DNA of 64,000 nt, from the NCBI RefSeq assembly GCF_004005565.1, contig NZ_SADD01000004.1, positions 186,001 through 250,000 of the forward strand. The letters are read 5' to 3'. The notes under the pieces were generated by a model. It worked only from the letters and a program-made list of their open reading frames with translations, was not told the origin of the DNA and ran no database searches. Shown piece after piece: positions 44,254 through 52,681 of the stretch (its first letter is position 1; each line of letters begins with the position of its first letter). The stretch comes from Lujinxingia sediminis (GTDB lineage: Bacteria; Myxococcota_A; Bradymonadia; Bradymonadales; Bradymonadaceae). A program made the translations under genes and the position numbers.

Positions 44254-44856
44254 TTACTGAGCGTCGGTGTCGTCTTCGAAGATCCGGCGCCCGAAGGTGA
44301 TCTCGTACTCGTTGGGGTTATTGACCGCCGTCATCGACCCGGTGAAGAGATCGTCGTTATCTCGGCTGAGAGTCAGGGTGTAGAGTTCGTCGAGATCGGT
44401 GGTGGGGTTAAAGGTGATCGTCAGATCATCGCCCTGCAACTCCACCGAGTTCAAATCGCCGGAGAGGCCGTCAAGCATCTCCGAGAGACCGTCCATCATC
44501 CAGTAGGTGCCCTGAGCGTCCGAAGCACCCTGGTCGTGGAAGATGTCGAAGTAGGCCACCGGCGCATCGCCTTCGGTCATCGCCACGCGCCAGGAGCCGC
44601 TGAGAAGACCGGTTTCGATGTGTTCGGCGTCATCGTCCATCATCTTCTCGTCGTCTTCCGAGAGCGGATCCTCACCGGTATCGGGATCCTCATCGGGGAC
44701 GTCGGTATCGGGCTGGTTGTCGGAGTGAATCGTCACGCTCTGACGGTCACAGCCGATGCTGAAGCCCGCGCTCAAACTCAAGAGCGCGATGATGGCCAGG
44801 GCTCGCCCCAGCGCCCGCAGGCGCCGGGAGACTCGTTGTTCGCTATTGGTTCGCAT
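44254..44856 (-). CDS. Small acidic lipoprotein, unknown function
   Basis: 200 residues. ATG at 44856 has GAGGT at 6-nt spacing. Signal peptide with basic RRLRALGR, hydrophobic core and SIGC lipobox, then an acidic linker (TDVPDEDPDTGEDPLSEDDEKMMDDD). The C-terminal ~110 residues are beta-rich (LLSGSWRVAMTEGDAPVAYFDIFHD, DDLTITFNPTTDLDELYTLTLSRDND, GSMTAVNNPNEYEITFGRR), resembling a small lipocalin-like barrel, but I do not recognise the family. It lies 19 bases from the cell-wall hydrolase gene on the same strand and is probably cotranscribed with it. Confidence 0.82.
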   Translation of the reverse strand: MRTNSEQRVSRRLRALGRALAIIALLSLSAGFSIGCDRQSVTIHSDNQPDTDVPDEDPDTGEDPLSEDDEKMMDDDAEHIETGLLSGSWRVAMTEGDAPVAYFDIFHDQGASDAQGTYWMMDGLSEMLDGLSGDLNSVELQGDDLTITFNPTTDLDELYTLTLSRDNDDLFTGSMTAVNNPNEYEITFGRRIFEDDTDAQ

Positions 44857-44875
44857 CACTAGACCTCGTGTTGGC

Positions 44876-47518
44876 TCAGTTGATCGGCACATAGACGCTG
44901 GCACAGTGGGGGGCGTTGCCACGAATCCGTCCGCAGAAGTCGGAGCAGGCAATCCCGGGCTGGGTCACGATCTCCACATGGCCGTGGATCGCGTGGAAAC
45001 CGATGCATCCCTTATCCCACACAATCAGCGACCCGCGAGGAGCCTCGGTGGTGGGGACATCGATCTTCTGCATCCCAATCGAGCGAAGCACATCAGGGTT
45101 CGCGTCGGCGTTGCAGCGGAAGCCGTAGGCCGAACCGCGTACCGTCGCCGCCGAACAAGGACCGGCGCTTGCCAGGGGCGTCCAGTTGATGCCAGCGCGT
45201 CCCAGGGCTGCAGCCGCATAACCCCAGCAACGGCCAAGGCTGTAGCTGTTATTACCCGGTGAGCAGCGCGGTCCACCGGAGTAGGCCTGGCATTTCGCCC
45301 CCTCGGTGGCCAGGCGCTCGGCCTTCGCAGAATCGATATTGGCATCGGGGTAATAAGGCAGCGCGCGGCGATCTTCGGGGATGGTGCCATCGAAGTCGGT
45401 GATCGTCACACGCACCTCACGGCGAGCGACTTCGCGGCCGCTGGCGTCGAGCCCGATGGCGAAGATGACGCGCTCACCGAAGAACTCGTAGGTGTAACCC
45501 TCCTCGAAGTTCGACGCGCGATCCCCGGAGGTGCCCAGGTGGAAGTTGTCGTGCTCCGCCTCGTAGCGGACTTTGACGATACGCGGGTCGCTGGCCACGA
45601 CCTTAAAAGTCATGTCGGGGCGGTACCAGTGGCCGGCACGCGGCACGATGAACTCCAGCCCGCCGCCACCAGGGCCTTCAGCTTCGTCGCCTTCATCGTA
45701 GACAAAGTGCTCGGTGCCCAGCGTCCAGCGCTGGTTACCCTGCGCGGCGGAGTCGAGAACCTTCCAGATCGAGCCGTCGTTGGAGAGGCTGATCTTGGCG
45801 GTGCCGTTTGGCGAGCATTCCGAGAGCGCCACCGGGTATCCAGCCTGGGTCACATAGAGCACGTCGCCCTTCTTGACGGGCTCTTGCAGTTCCACAATGA
45901 GGTCGGCTCCCGGGGGCACGCCGGCGGCGGTCTGCGCGCGGTTCTCACAGCTGGTGTTGTCGCTGGCACCGAGCGCGGCGCTGGCGTTCTGAACCCCGGG
46001 GCTGCAGGCGACGCTGGCGGCATTGACCACCGTGCCGTCGGCCTTTTCAACGTAAATCGCGTCGACCTCATAACCGTCGAGCGGGCTGTCGCTGTTGGTG
46101 GGGTTCAGGTCCACACCACTGACACGGACGTAGCGGTAGGAGGAGACATCCTGGCCGTCGTCTTCTTCGGCGCTGTCGCCACCTTCACAGACCGCGTCGG
46201 CTTTGGCGTTCGCCAGAATCGAGTCAAAGCGGCTCGTCACCTGCTGCCCCGGGCAAAGGGTGGCGGCGCGCTCACCATGGCCCTTAATCTGGGTGCGGTC
46301 CATGGGGATGTTGTACTTATCGCTCCAGTGGCGAAGCAGGCGCGAGAGGCTCTTGAGCTGAGCGTCAGAAGGTGGCGTACTCCGATGGAAGCTCCCCAGA
46401 AGCGAGACGCCCAGGTTGCCGGTGTTCTGGTTGCCGACGTGAGCACCACGTTTGTTCTCCGGGGTTCCCTGGTAAATGGTGCCGTCATGGGCAATGACGG
46501 CGTGGTAGCCCACGTCGTGGAAGCCGCGGTTGAAGTGCGACTGCTGAATCTTACGCACTTCGTTTGCACCGTCAGCAATCCCGTTGGCGGTCGCGGTGTG
46601 ATGCACTGTGATGCGGTTGGGCGTGTGAACGGGAGTGTTGTAGCGCGGCGCGCGTGCGTTCCAGGCGGAACGAGGAAGGATCTGAACGGCCTGGCTCGAA
46701 TCGGTGCAGGTGGGGGTGTTCGAGGAGGCGTCTTTGCTGGAACCACCCGCGCTCAGACCGGAGCAGACGTCACCGCTGGCCGGAGGATGCTCGCCGCTCT
46801 CAGCGCACTGGCTGTTGGGCGGAACCATCGGACGGATATCATCGCCGTAATAGAAGCGCAGGATGCGCTTGTAGTCCCAGCCCTTAGTGGCCAGACAAGC
46901 CGCGCCGTTCTGACTCTTGGCGCCCCGGTTGGCCGGGTTGGCGAGGCTTCCCAGGGGGGTGCCACGAACGCCCGAACCGGTGCGGCCCTGGTTGTAGGTG
47001 ACCCACTTCTCGGTATTCGTCGGATCACGGTCACCGCGCGCCGGGCGGCAGCTGTTGGTCGAGGGAATCGCCCCGGCCACATAGAAGGCCGCAGCCAGGC
47101 GGCCGTTATGCGTCAGGACCTGACCTCGGGTGGCATTAACAGCGTCGCGGTGACGCTGCTCAACCTGCGCGTGTGAGCAATTATAGACTTGATCGCGGGT
47201 GGTGGGCACCAGGGGACGACGCTCCGCCTCCACGATAAAGGCCGCGTAGGTACGCGCGGCCACGGCCTGGGCTTTAAGCGCCTCCATCGGCGCGTTGCCG
47301 TTCTCACAGGCGATGACGCTGGGGAGGTAGTCATCCTCCACATCTACCGCACCATGCCCCTCGACCTGAACCGAACAGAAAGAGCTCAACTCTTGAACCC
47401 GCACCTCCACGGTATCATCAAGATCCAATCCGTCGTTGAAGCCGCAACCTGCGGCTACCATCGACGCCAGAAGCGCCAGCCCCATCGCCGGCCACATCTT
47501 CGTCACCATCCTCGCCAT
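44876..47518 (-). CDS. Cell-wall hydrolase lipoprotein: SpoIID-PGRP amidase-CHAP-like
   Basis: About 880 residues from the ATG at 47518 (GAGG 8 nt upstream). Lipobox AAGC. SpoIID/LytB-like domain at ~40-235: YLPSVIACENGNAPMEALKAQAVAARTYAA, with Glu72 at the place of the SpoIID lytic transglycosylase acid. PGRP/Amidase_2 domain at ~278-430: zinc ligands His306 or 307 (VHHTA), His414 and Cys422 (GHGERAATLCPG), and GYHAVIAHDGTIYQG. A Cys-containing beta region (~450-590) and an Ig-like region (~610-710) follow. The C-terminus (~735-880) looks like a CHAP amidohydrolase: Cys in LGRCWGYAAAALGR and His in AIHGHVEIV. Predicted to cut both glycan strands and peptide stems of peptidoglycan; predation or division roles are open. 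Confidence 0.87.
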   Translation of the reverse strand: MARMVTKMWPAMGLALLASMVAAGCGFNDGLDLDDTVEVRVQELSSFCSVQVEGHGAVDVEDDYLPSVIACENGNAPMEALKAQAVAARTYAAFIVEAERRPLVPTTRDQVYNCSHAQVEQRHRDAVNATRGQVLTHNGRLAAAFYVAGAIPSTNSCRPARGDRDPTNTEKWVTYNQGRTGSGVRGTPLGSLANPANRGAKSQNGAACLATKGWDYKRILRFYYGDDIRPMVPPNSQCAESGEHPPASGDVCSGLSAGGSSKDASSNTPTCTDSSQAVQILPRSAWNARAPRYNTPVHTPNRITVHHTATANGIADGANEVRKIQQSHFNRGFHDVGYHAVIAHDGTIYQGTPENKRGAHVGNQNTGNLGVSLLGSFHRSTPPSDAQLKSLSRLLRHWSDKYNIPMDRTQIKGHGERAATLCPGQQVTSRFDSILANAKADAVCEGGDSAEEDDGQDVSSYRYVRVSGVDLNPTNSDSPLDGYEVDAIYVEKADGTVVNAASVACSPGVQNASAALGASDNTSCENRAQTAAGVPPGADLIVELQEPVKKGDVLYVTQAGYPVALSECSPNGTAKISLSNDGSIWKVLDSAAQGNQRWTLGTEHFVYDEGDEAEGPGGGGLEFIVPRAGHWYRPDMTFKVVASDPRIVKVRYEAEHDNFHLGTSGDRASNFEEGYTYEFFGERVIFAIGLDASGREVARREVRVTITDFDGTIPEDRRALPYYPDANIDSAKAERLATEGAKCQAYSGGPRCSPGNNSYSLGRCWGYAAAALGRAGINWTPLASAGPCSAATVRGSAYGFRCNADANPDVLRSIGMQKIDVPTTEAPRGSLIVWDKGCIGFHAIHGHVEIVTQPGIACSDFCGRIRGNAPHCASVYVPIN

Positions 47519-47982
47519 TGTGTCGTCCTCTGTTGAGTCGAATTCCGTTAGAGCGGCTCCGAAATCACACCGATGAGTCCGGGCTGGCCGCGCCACTGGC
47601 ACCGTGGGGTGAGTGTGCACGAAGTGTACCGATGCGGCAAAAGAGGAACGCAATAATTCGGCCGGAAGCCCTGATCTCGCGCCATGTCGGGGGATGACGG
47701 CACAGGTAAGTTTATGTAGGACAACCCCGCACACACCCGCACAGACACTTACCCATCGGTCAGTTCCGCTGACTCCGGGACCATCGTGTGGACCTGAGCC
47801 CCCAGCGCCGCCGGCAAGGTGTGACAGATCTGCACACCCCCGACTCGACCACTAACCATGCGGTCAATCCGCCTGTTCGCACGCCGAGCTTCGAGCGCAC
47901 ATTGACACCCGCGCCTGCCATTTCTAGGTTGCCGCCTTCACGCGCGAATCGGCCACATCGCCCCCCGCGCCACGGAGCAGCT
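47519..47982. other. Divergent intergenic region, cell-wall hydrolase / SDR
   Basis: 464 bases between divergently transcribed genes; must hold both promoters. An AT-richer section at about 47640-47740 is the likely promoter zone. I see no convincing small gene, hairpin terminator or RNA gene here. Confidence 0.4.
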
Positions 47983-49077
47983 ATGACGATCCCCGAGACG
48001 ATCGATCGCCCCATTCTGATGACCGGTTTCCCGGGCTTTCTTGCCACACACCTGGTCGAGACGCTGGCCCAACACACGGAAGCCTCGCTCGACCTTCTGG
48101 TGCTGGCCTCGGAGTTTGAGCAGGCCTCTCGCCGCCTGGCCAGGCTCATCGAAGAGTACCCTTCACTTCAGGGGCGCGCGCGCCTGGTGCGCGGAGACAT
48201 AACCCGCGAAGCGTTAGGGCTGAGCAAAGCCGACCACGAGCGCCTGCGCGAGACGGTGGGCGTGGTCTGGCATCTGGCGGCCATCTACGATCTGGCTGTT
48301 CCCCGGGATGTGGCCTTTAAGGTCAACGTCGGCGGCACCCGCCATGTGCTCGACTTCTGCGAGGCCTGCACAAACCTTGAGCGCCTTAACTACGTCTCGA
48401 CCTGCTACGTCTCCGGCGATCGCCGTGGCACCTTCCGCGAGGATGAGCTCGACCTGGGGCAGGGGTTTAAGAACCACTACGAAGAAACGAAGTTCTGGGC
48501 CGAGGTCGAGGTGCAGCGCCGCGCCTCGGAGATCCCCACGACCATCTTTCGCCCGGGCATCACCGTGGGCGATTCGCGCACCGGTGCAACCGAAAAATTC
48601 GACGGGCCCTACTACGTCTTCGGCCTCCTGGAGCGCCTTCCCGAGTGGCTACCTATTCCCAATGTGGGACGCGGCGAGGCAAAGGTGAACATCGTGCCCA
48701 TCGATGTGCTGGTGGCGGCGCTGGCCGCGCTCGGCCACGAGGCGGGCAATGAGGGGCAGGTCTTTCAGCTGGCCGATCCCAACCCAATGCGCTCTCGCGA
48801 CATCATCGAACGCACCCTGGAACATATGGGCCGCAACCCGGCCGTGGGCAGCGTGCCGGAGTCCTGGGTGGAGAAGGCTCTGGCCAACACTCAGCTCGAG
48901 TCCTGGACCGGGGTTCCTCAGGAGGCACTGGCGTATTTCAACCACCCGGCCCACTACGATACCCGCAAGGCCACCGCGGCGCTGGCGCGCCACGGGATCG
49001 AGTTTCCCCACCTGAGTTTCTATCTGCCCACCCTGCTCGATGCTTTCGCGCGCCGCGACGAAGCGCCACACTCCTGA
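47983..49077 (+). CDS. Extended SDR, fatty acyl-CoA reductase-like NAD(P)-binding protein
   Basis: About 364 residues. ATG at 47983 has CGGAG 5 nt upstream; the frame continues upstream but without protein-like sequence. Rossmann motif TGFPGFLATHLVETL at the N-terminus, VWHLAAIYDLAV, VNVGGTRHVLDFC, and catalytic Tyr-Lys in YEETKFWAE with Ser/Thr in YVSTCYVSG. The layout (VNVxGTxxVLxFC, FRPGITVGDSRTG) is that of the male-sterility/NAD_binding_4 group, related to fatty acyl-CoA reductases and thioester reductases. Likely reduces an acyl thioester or sugar substrate; not resolvable by sequence. Stands alone. Confidence 0.87.
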   Translation: MTIPETIDRPILMTGFPGFLATHLVETLAQHTEASLDLLVLASEFEQASRRLARLIEEYPSLQGRARLVRGDITREALGLSKADHERLRETVGVVWHLAAIYDLAVPRDVAFKVNVGGTRHVLDFCEACTNLERLNYVSTCYVSGDRRGTFREDELDLGQGFKNHYEETKFWAEVEVQRRASEIPTTIFRPGITVGDSRTGATEKFDGPYYVFGLLERLPEWLPIPNVGRGEAKVNIVPIDVLVAALAALGHEAGNEGQVFQLADPNPMRSRDIIERTLEHMGRNPAVGSVPESWVEKALANTQLESWTGVPQEALAYFNHPAHYDTRKATAALARHGIEFPHLSFYLPTLLDAFARRDEAPHS

Positions 49078-49118
49078 GCGAGGGGCTATGGCATCACCGC
49101 CTGGCTGGCGAGGTCCCC

Positions 49119-49151
49119 GAGCAGGCTCCCCGAGCGATGGGTGGCCTGCTC
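49119..49151. terminator. Hairpin between convergent SDR and pilin genes
   Basis: GAGCAGGC / GCCTGCTC with a 17-nt loop, between the stops at 49077 and 49160. A 10-bp direct duplication TCAGTCCAGC follows at about 49150-49169, the second copy forming the pilin gene's last codons. No U-run. Confidence 0.45.
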
Positions 49152-49159
49152 AGTCCAGC

Positions 49160-50029
49160 TCAGTCCAGCTCGGGCACCGAGGGCGCTGCGGGCCCCGGCA
49201 AGGGCTGCTCACTGGCGATGCCCAGCAGTTCGCCATAAGGCTCATGAGCCCCCAGCGAGAGGCGACTGATCGCGGTGGAGGCCCCGTCGCCCTGCACAGG
49301 TGACGGCGCCACAAGCGTGTTGAAATAGACCTTCATCGGCACACGCCAGCCCATGATCTCCATCTCATCTTCGACCAGCGAGACCGCCGTGCCGTAGCGA
49401 TTGCCCGCGCCGAGCACTGCTCTCAAACCAAACCCGTGCCCCAGCGCTCCGGCTGGCCCCTGGCCCGCCCCCAGCTGAAAGTTCCCCCGGGAGGGCGCGT
49501 CATTGACCATATCATGCGCAAAATCGCTCTCACCGATAATACCCGAGGCGCTTCCGGTGCGGTGGGAGCCGGTACCGGCGAACTTAAAGTGATCGGCCGA
49601 GGGCGCGGTGCGAGCGTTGGACTCCCCAAACGTCCCGGCGCTGGCCATCGCCCCGTAGGTCTGCGTCTCCTGCATACGCACCCGGGGCCCGAGCATGGTG
49701 TAGTCGTTGACCGGGGGCTGTTCGTTGACCTTGAGCAACGCATGCGCCCCCGCCGGCGTCGGGTGCACATGCACCTGAGCGAGATCACTCGCATTCACCG
49801 CCAGATTCACTTCCTTGCTCACCGGGATCGCCTCATACCAGAGCTGACGGTACGCCGTACCCCAGGCCTCTGTGGAGCTTCGCCCCGCCGCGCCCAGCTG
49901 ACCGATGGCGATAAACACCGTGATGAAGATCGGCAGCGTCATCACAAACTCGGTCAACGTCGTGCCGCGCTCATCCCCGCAGAGCAGCTCCACCCGACGC
50001 TCCAGCATCGCCCGCATCCATCGATTCAT
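49160..50029 (-). CDS. TadE-like minor pilin (distal)
   Basis: 289 residues. ATG at 50029 overlaps the preceding stop as ATGA. Basic N-terminus, then the TadE signature RGTTLTEFVMTLPIFITVFIAIGQLG at ~21-46, with the conserved Glu of prepilin-like segments. The remainder is a large extracellular region rich in Gly/Ala and Ser, lacking Cys, with no enzymatic motif. TadE-type pseudopilins help assemble Flp/Tad pili. Last gene of the five-gene operon starting at 54223. Confidence 0.82.
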   Translation of the reverse strand: MNRWMRAMLERRVELLCGDERGTTLTEFVMTLPIFITVFIAIGQLGAAGRSSTEAWGTAYRQLWYEAIPVSKEVNLAVNASDLAQVHVHPTPAGAHALLKVNEQPPVNDYTMLGPRVRMQETQTYGAMASAGTFGESNARTAPSADHFKFAGTGSHRTGSASGIIGESDFAHDMVNDAPSRGNFQLGAGQGPAGALGHGFGLRAVLGAGNRYGTAVSLVEDEMEIMGWRVPMKVYFNTLVAPSPVQGDGASTAISRLSLGAHEPYGELLGIASEQPLPGPAAPSVPELD

Positions 50030-51378
50030 CGGCTCACCCCATCAATGGTGCTCTGGCCCATGCCACGGCTGACCTTCTCCATGTAGACCATGTCGTCAAA
50101 GAACTCGCTGCCGCCGCTGGCTCCCTGCATTCGGGCGCTGGCGCTCAAGTGAATAATGCTGGAGTGGTAGAGGGCGTTAAAGTCGAAGCCCACCTGCTCA
50201 AACTCCCGCGGAAGCGCCACTGGCCGCATTCTGGCCGTCCATGCCGCCTCCCACATCGTGGGCGCGCCCTCCCCCTGGAACGAAATCTCCGAGCGGGCCA
50301 TCCCCCAGTAACCTTCCGGGCGGTAGGAGCGCATCGTATCGTCGTAGTGGTAGTCCTGCGCGGGCACGGTGAACTTCTCTCGACGTTCGTCGTAGTAGCT
50401 GGCCTCGGCGTGGTAGGTCAGCGTGATGTTGGACGTATCACGCAGCCAGTGCGCTTCATTGCCATTGAAAGAAAGGCGCCAGGGGCGTCCAAACTCACCG
50501 ATATCTTCCTCGGTGCGCTGAAGCCCGAAACTAAAGAGTGCGGTCGCTCCGCGCTGGATCACCCCGGCGTTGGCCGCACCGAGCTCCGAGCGCTCCCGGT
50601 GGCGATCGGTGTTGAGGCGATGCTCCCACTTCCAGGTCTCCCGGTCATACATCCCCTCGTCCACCATATTCGCCCAGAACTCGCCGGGACGAGCGGGCAG
50701 ACGATCGACGGTGGAGAGAAAGTTGAAGGGAACCTGCCGCCCTGAAGCGTTGATAATCTGCTGAGGAAGCCCCTCAATGCCCGAGCGTGGCGTCCCCTGA
50801 GGCACCGGGAAGCTCGACGCCATCGTCGCGCCGTTGCGCTGCGCCCGAACCACACCTTCCGTCCAGCCCCACCAGGGGGCCATATCGCTGATGTAGCGCT
50901 GGTAATTATCCAACGCGCGCATGTCAGCCTGGTAGTAGTCGGCGTTATCACCGTAGGTGCTGTAGTCGTTGTCCGCCTCCTTCCAATACAGCTCCAGGTT
51001 GCGGGCCAGCTCCTCGATGTCGCAGGAGGGTGACTGCGCCTGACACTCCGCGTAGCGCGCCATCACCCACATCCCGTACGAGGCAAACATGCTCTCGTAG
51101 ATCGCGTGCACACCCACAATGGAGCGCTTTGCGATGTTGGAGAACGCCAGCATGTTCATCGCCCGAGCCTTGACCGAAGCCTGGCTGTAGGCAGCGGTGT
51201 CAGCGCTGGTCTGGGCCTCGATCTTATCGCGGGTGACCTGACCTGCGTCCATGACCACCCAGGCCATCAGCATCAGGATGAGGACCGCGGCCAGACATAA
51301 GAGCAACACCGCCCCACCCTGCTCGGTGTCCAGCGCGCGCAGGCGCCGGGGCAACTCAGAGTTCCGGAGTTTCAGCAT
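50026..51378 (-). CDS. TadG-like pilus-associated protein
   Basis: About 450 residues from the ATG at 51378 (AGGT upstream), overlapping the end of the upstream pilin gene by 23 bases. N-terminal RRLRALDTEQGGAVLLLCLAAVLILMLMAWVVMDAGQVTRDKIEAQTSADTAAYSQA matches the TadG/Flp pilus-assembly N-terminus: one TM helix and the TADAAA-type 'QTSADTAA' motif. The extracellular part has many aromatic residues (NDYSTYGDNADYYQADM; EASYYDERREKF), is helical then beta-rich, and does not show a VWA domain as in some TadG. Function within a Tad pilus inferred from context. Confidence 0.82.
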   Translation of the reverse strand: MLKLRNSELPRRLRALDTEQGGAVLLLCLAAVLILMLMAWVVMDAGQVTRDKIEAQTSADTAAYSQASVKARAMNMLAFSNIAKRSIVGVHAIYESMFASYGMWVMARYAECQAQSPSCDIEELARNLELYWKEADNDYSTYGDNADYYQADMRALDNYQRYISDMAPWWGWTEGVVRAQRNGATMASSFPVPQGTPRSGIEGLPQQIINASGRQVPFNFLSTVDRLPARPGEFWANMVDEGMYDRETWKWEHRLNTDRHRERSELGAANAGVIQRGATALFSFGLQRTEEDIGEFGRPWRLSFNGNEAHWLRDTSNITLTYHAEASYYDERREKFTVPAQDYHYDDTMRSYRPEGYWGMARSEISFQGEGAPTMWEAAWTARMRPVALPREFEQVGFDFNALYHSSIIHLSASARMQGASGGSEFFDDMVYMEKVSRGMGQSTIDGVSR

Positions 51379-52363
51379 TAGGCTGCACCTGCGCGGGGAG
51401 AAGGAATTCACGAGTGATTGCCGAGAACGATCCCGAGCGCCCCCCGACGCTGGACTGCTCGCCGAAGATCGCGCCGACGAGCGGGAAGGCGATATAATGC
51501 CGGTAGGTCAGACTGGCCCCCACCTCATCCCCCCGACTGACGAGTTCGACGTCGGTGGCCAGAAAAGCAAACGTGATCTTGCGGGAGGTACGCTCGGGAA
51601 AAGACGAGCCATCCAGAGCCCGCCAGAAGGCCGCATCTTCGTTGGTGGCCGCCTCAAAACCGACCTCCCCGACCAAACGACCGGAGTCGTTGGGCGGGCT
51701 CTCGATCTGGCTGGCCATCATCATCACCCGCATGCGCTCGAGCACAGCCGAGCCCTCCCCCTTCGACATCTGGTGGTCGCCGGGTGCGACCGGCGCCAGC
51801 GCCGCAGCCGCTTGAGCGCGCGCATGATCGATGACCATCTCTTCGCTCACCCCGCGGCGCGCGCTCTGATCGTTGAGGGGCTGCGTCTCCGGGTGCCACA
51901 CCCACACCGCCCTCCCCGCCTGGATCGCCGCGTAGTTGGCCAACATCCCGGCGATATTCACCACGGCGAGTTGGGCCAACCCGAAGACCAGAAGCAGGAG
52001 CACGGGCATCACAATTAGCGTCTCGGTGGCCACCGCGCCACGGGCGCGCACCAGACGTGGCGAGCGCGCCCCTGCGCTGAAGCCCCGAAGGGCGCGGCCA
52101 GCGGCAACGATCAGGGCCCAGACCAGCGCCGAGAGCACAAGGTGAGCTGCGACCGGGCCAAGCCAGCGCTCCGGCACCCAGCCCTGCGCCAGCTCCACCT
52201 CCAGAAGGGCGCGCACGTGGCCCGGGCCAACCACAACCATAAGGGCCGCCAGGGCAACCAGCCCCGTGGCCATCACGTGGCCCAGAGACGCCACAGCCGC
52301 CTCGATCCAGCGCGGACGGCGGGCATCTTGCGTGTTCAAGTCCTGGGGGTGTGGGCCACTCAT
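51356..52363 (-). CDS. TadE-like pilin with two extra N-terminal TM helices
   Basis: 335 residues; GAGGATTGAG precedes the ATG at 52363. Two hydrophobic segments (ATGLVALAALMVVVGPG; LGPVAAHLVLSALVWALIVAAG) come before a TadE segment RGAVATETLIVMPVLLLLVFGLAQLAVVNI at ~107-136. The extra helices are not part of classical TadE, which has one. The extracytoplasmic part is ~190 residues with no Cys pairs. Together with the two following genes it forms the structural core of this orphan Tad operon. Confidence 0.8.
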   Translation of the reverse strand: MSGPHPQDLNTQDARRPRWIEAAVASLGHVMATGLVALAALMVVVGPGHVRALLEVELAQGWVPERWLGPVAAHLVLSALVWALIVAAGRALRGFSAGARSPRLVRARGAVATETLIVMPVLLLLVFGLAQLAVVNIAGMLANYAAIQAGRAVWVWHPETQPLNDQSARRGVSEEMVIDHARAQAAAALAPVAPGDHQMSKGEGSAVLERMRVMMMASQIESPPNDSGRLVGEVGFEAATNEDAAFWRALDGSSFPERTSRKITFAFLATDVELVSRGDEVGASLTYRHYIAFPLVGAIFGEQSSVGGRSGSFSAITREFLLPAQVQPNAETPEL

Positions 52364-52364
52364 C

Positions 52365-52670
52365 TCAATCCTCAGACGTCACGGGTCGGGTCGAGCTCTC
52401 AGGCAACGACAACGCCTCATTGGCGCTGACGGCCGGGTCTTCTGCAAAGACGAGGCCAACCCACTTGGGGTACTCAAGTTGGAGCAAAAAACAACCACTT
52501 TGTCCTACACTGTGCCACACTGACACACCTGACCGATCGTTTAACCACATCAGACCCCGCTCTTGTAACGCCTCGCAACGCGCAGCGAGCCAGCGCACGG
52601 GGCCGATCGCCTCATCCACACGCGCGATCTGGCAAGAGAGTTGGATCGGGCTGGAGGGCCGCAACGACAT
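52365..52670 (-). CDS. Small hypothetical protein in the Tad operon
   Basis: 101 residues, missed easily because it is short. Support: AAAGGA lies 7 nt before the ATG at 52670; it begins 11 bases after the preceding gene's stop (52682) and ends one base before the next start (52363), so it fills the gap exactly. Composition is protein-like (IGPVRWLAARCEALQERGLMWLND; SGCFLLQLEYPKWVGLVFAED), with two separated Cys and a Ser/Thr-rich C-terminus. Codon use is a little more AT-tolerant than its neighbours. No signal peptide or TM segment. No family recognised; possibly a cytosolic accessory protein of the pilus. Confidence 0.65.
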   Translation of the reverse strand: MSLRPSSPIQLSCQIARVDEAIGPVRWLAARCEALQERGLMWLNDRSGVSVWHSVGQSGCFLLQLEYPKWVGLVFAEDPAVSANEALSLPESSTRPVTSED

Positions 52671-52681
52671 CAAGACTTCCT

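Noticed and set aside
47519-47982. Small open frames on both strands in the hydrolase/SDR intergenic region
   Set aside because: None has a ribosome-binding site or protein-like composition.
52480-52520. GG...GC spacing resembling a sigma-54 promoter upstream of the TadE gene
   Set aside because: Spacing between the GG and GC elements is 9, not 10, and it lies inside the small gene of the Tad operon.
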